Origin: Arcobacter sp. LA11 | GTDB lineage: Bacteria > Campylobacterota > Campylobacteria > Campylobacterales > Arcobacteraceae | Direction of reading: 5' to 3' | Assembly (NCBI RefSeq): GCF_001895145.1 | Contig: NZ_BDIR01000007.1 | Coordinates: 62,001 to 126,000 of the forward strand | DNA: 64,000 nucleotides | Made by a program: the position numbers and the translations under genes | Part shown: piece by piece, positions 62,068-64,000 of the stretch | Numbering within the stretch: the first letter of the stretch is position 1 | Layout of the letters: each line of letters starts with the position of its first letter | The notes under the pieces: generated by a model | The model's database searches: none | What the model saw: only the letters and a program-made list of their open reading frames with translations | Told to the model about the DNA's origin: nothing

Positions 62068-62971
62068 TTATCATCAACTCCCCAGTTAAAGTTTTTAAAA
62101 AGGCAACTATTTTATCTATTTCATCTTTCTTCATAGGACGTCCCAATTGAACTAAAGCCATTTCTTTTACAGTTTGAGAAAGTTCATAATATCTGCCATC
62201 ATGGAAATATGGCGCAGTATATTCTATATTTCTTAATGTCGGAACTTTAAAAAAATATTTATCTTCTTCATTTTTAGTTAGATTATACCTTCCTAGGTTT
62301 TTACTTCTAGCATCAAAAATTATTCCAAACTTATTATAAAGATTTCCTCCAACATTAACACCATGATGACAAGTTATACAACCTTTATCTTTAAAAAGTT
62401 CATAACCTTCTTTTTCATATTTTGTAATAGCTTTTAAATCACCTTTTAAAAATTGATCAAATCTTGAATTAGGAGTAATAAGAGTTTTTTCAAATTCAGC
62501 AATAGCATTTACTATATTTCTTTTTGTAATGCCATCATCGTAAATACGTAAAAACTCTTCTTTATAAACTGTTTTATTTAACTTTTTTATTAAATCAGGA
62601 AAAGTATGTCCCATCTCGATAGGATTTTCTATAGGTCCAATAGCTTGTTCTTCTAAATTTTTTGCTCTTCCATCCCAAAACTGCCTAAAATTAAATACAG
62701 AATTTAAAACAGTTGGAGCATTTACCTTTCCTATTGCTTTATTTACTCCAAAAGGAAGAACTAAATTATCATCTCCTCCGTTTTTAATATTATGACAACT
62801 AGCACAAGATATTGTATTATTAATTGATAATCTTTTATCATTAAAAAGTTTTTTACCAAGTTGTGCTTTTTTTAAATTATAATCGATTTCTTCAGGAATA
62901 GGTGTAATATTTGATGCATAAATAGTTAAATTTAAAATAATAAATAACAATATAATTGTCCTAGTTAGCAT
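62060..62971 (-). CDS. Dihaem cytochrome c peroxidase-like protein
   Basis: 303 residues from the ATG at 62971 (a GTG at 62974 also precedes it). Signal peptide about 1-20. Two haem c motifs, CASCH near 57 and CITCH near 198, and conserved NAPTVLN and FRQFWDGRAKNLEEQA segments place it in the CCP/MauG family (periplasmic H2O2 reduction or related oxidations). It could also be an electron-accepting haem protein other than a peroxidase. First gene of a two-gene unit with the GGDEF-EAL protein. Confidence 0.88.
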   Translation of the reverse strand: MLTRTIILLFIILNLTIYASNITPIPEEIDYNLKKAQLGKKLFNDKRLSINNTISCASCHNIKNGGDDNLVLPFGVNKAIGKVNAPTVLNSVFNFRQFWDGRAKNLEEQAIGPIENPIEMGHTFPDLIKKLNKTVYKEEFLRIYDDGITKRNIVNAIAEFEKTLITPNSRFDQFLKGDLKAITKYEKEGYELFKDKGCITCHHGVNVGGNLYNKFGIIFDARSKNLGRYNLTKNEEDKYFFKVPTLRNIEYTAPYFHDGRYYELSQTVKEMALVQLGRPMKKDEIDKIVAFLKTLTGELMIIE

Positions 62972-63081
62972 CACTCTTTCCTTATATTAGACATAAGTAA
63001 TATATCTATATTATAATAATAACAAAAAATAGTAGAAAATCTGATATAATTATTATATAAACACAAACTAAAAGGATTAAT

Positions 63082-63582
63082 ATGAAAAATATAGCAATCT
63101 TTTATGCAAGCAGTACAGGAAAAACAAAATTTATTGCTAATGAATTATCAATACACCTAGAAGAATTAAAAGAATACAATATACAAGTAACTGGTACAGA
63201 ATATATGAGAGATTATTCTAATATAATATTTGGTATTTCTACTTGGGATGGTGGTTCAATTCAAGAAGACTGGAAAGAAATTTGGGATGAGTTTTGTGAA
63301 ATTGATTTTAGTAATAAAAATGTTGCTATTTTTGGACTAGGAGATCAAAAAAAATATCCAGATAAATTTGTTGCAGCAATGAAACCATTATATGATCAAC
63401 TTAAAAGTGCAGGAGCAAATGTTATAGGATTTACTTCAACAGAAGATTATAACTTTAAATATTCAGATGCTATTGAGGATGGTCAATTTGTAGGATTAGT
63501 TCTTGACCTTGAAAATCAAAGTGAATTAACAACATCAAGAATAGAAGATTGGGTAAAAAGCTTAAAAAAAGACTTTATCTAG
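63082..63582 (+). CDS. fldA: Flavodoxin
   Basis: 166 residues. FMN phosphate loop ASSTGKTKFIANEL near 9-22, then FGISTWDGGSIQEDW and GLGDQKKYPDKF, all typical of long-chain flavodoxins. In Campylobacterota flavodoxin takes electrons from pyruvate and 2-oxoglutarate oxidoreductases. AAAAGGA lies 8 bases before the ATG. The stop overlaps the convergent fur stop. Confidence 0.95.
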   Translation: MKNIAIFYASSTGKTKFIANELSIHLEELKEYNIQVTGTEYMRDYSNIIFGISTWDGGSIQEDWKEIWDEFCEIDFSNKNVAIFGLGDQKKYPDKFVAAMKPLYDQLKSAGANVIGFTSTEDYNFKYSDAIEDGQFVGLVLDLENQSELTTSRIEDWVKSLKKDFI

Positions 63583-64000
63583 TTCTTACAGCTTTCACAA
63601 ATTCCATATAATTGCATTGAATGACTAGTTATTTTAAACTTGTTTTTCTTTGCAATTCTATCTTGTCTCTTTTCAATTTCATCATCCATAAATTCTACAA
63701 TTCTACCACAAAGTGTACAAATCAAATGATCATGATGTTCTTTTGTATTACTTTCATATTTTTTACCATCAGCACCAAACGTAATAGAAGTGATTAAATT
63801 AACCTCTTCTAAAAATCCTAATGCTCTGTAAACTGTTGCTATACCAATATTAGAATCAGGTTTTTTTGTTTTGATTAGATTATAAACCTCTTCCGCAGTT
63901 AGATGACCATCAGCATGTAATAAGATATTTAAAACAATTTCTCTCTGTTCTGTATATTTTAAACCTTTTTGTTTAACTATTTTTTTTAATTCATCTATTA
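63579..64000 (-). CDS. fur: Fur, ferric uptake regulator (3' part)
   Basis: About 140 codons are seen; the 5' end lies beyond the window. Winged-helix part GLKYTEQREIVLNIL and IATVYRALGFLEE; metal/dimer part with HHDHLICTLCG and a second CESC pair at the end, giving the structural zinc site. GKKYE and the MQLYGIC end are as in Campylobacter Fur rather than PerR. It regulates iron uptake, and commonly flavodoxin too, as the flavodoxin gene converges with it. Confidence 0.93.
   Translation of the reverse strand, partial: IDELKKIVKQKGLKYTEQREIVLNILLHADGHLTAEEVYNLIKTKKPDSNIGIATVYRALGFLEEVNLITSITFGADGKKYESNTKEHHDHLICTLCGRIVEFMDDEIEKRQDRIAKKNKFKITSHSMQLYGICESCKN

Overview
The window is AT-rich and gene-dense and looks like a chromosome segment of a Campylobacterota bacterium of the Arcobacter group. 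Four things point there: the epsilon-type nos operon order (nosD-G-C1-C2-H-F-L), a tmRNA tag peptide (ANNTNYAPAYAKVA) close to that of Campylobacter, several orphan histidine kinases with an IAHQWRQPLS-type H-box, and Csd6/Pgp2- and Csd3/Pgp3-like peptidoglycan enzymes. The genus call is an inference from gene content.

Layout. 1-4622: 3' part of a nitrous-oxide-reductase accessory operon, with no nosY between nosF and nosL. 4657-6867: purL. 6960-11865: an operon of periplasmic binding protein, CheA-like kinase, CheX and CheY. 11934-15522: L,D-transpeptidase/carboxypeptidase, M23 endopeptidase and MgtE. 15612-18460: two tandem sensor kinases, the first with a haem-c motif in its sensor. 18470-23990 (minus): era, four type II secretion/pilus-like genes and folE. 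24078-34086: a complete qhp system for a quinohemoprotein amine dehydrogenase (regulator QhpR, subunits A, B and C, radical-SAM QhpD, exporter QhpF, protease QhpE, flavoprotein QhpG) plus a rhodanese. 34121-39155: comM/yifB, a probable selenocysteine-containing periplasmic thioredoxin, a membrane protein, def, clpP and tig. 39247-45773: a VWA-TPR protein, two tandem PPK2 kinases, carboxynorspermidine decarboxylase, rubredoxin and carboxynorspermidine synthase. 46037-46429: ssrA (tmRNA).

A 9.4-kb element is integrated in the 3' end of ssrA (about 46418-55803). It is bounded by a 12-bp direct repeat and carries a tyrosine integrase, an HUH rolling-circle Rep, a membrane-anchored FtsK-like ATPase, a small possible ssDNA-binding protein, lipoproteins and membrane proteins, an XRE regulator with repeated operators, and a restriction-modification pair that joins a BsuBI/PstI-type nuclease to an m5C methylase. 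Beyond it lie an RHH-winged-helix regulator, a Cache-PAS kinase, a small membrane protein, a GGDEF-EAL protein, a dihaem cytochrome c peroxidase-like protein, a flavodoxin and the 3' part of fur.

The strongest new observation is the gene at 35699-36064. It is a secreted thioredoxin in which the first active-site cysteine (WCxxC) is encoded by an in-frame TGA. The TGA is followed at once by a 12-pair stem with one mismatch and an AGGUG loop, placed as in a bacterial SECIS. It is therefore probably a UxxC selenoprotein that ordinary gene calling would miss or mark as broken.

The lifestyle suggested is respiratory: N2O reduction accessory genes, cytochromes and periplasmic amine oxidation feeding electrons to the c-type pool, together with heavy sensory signalling.
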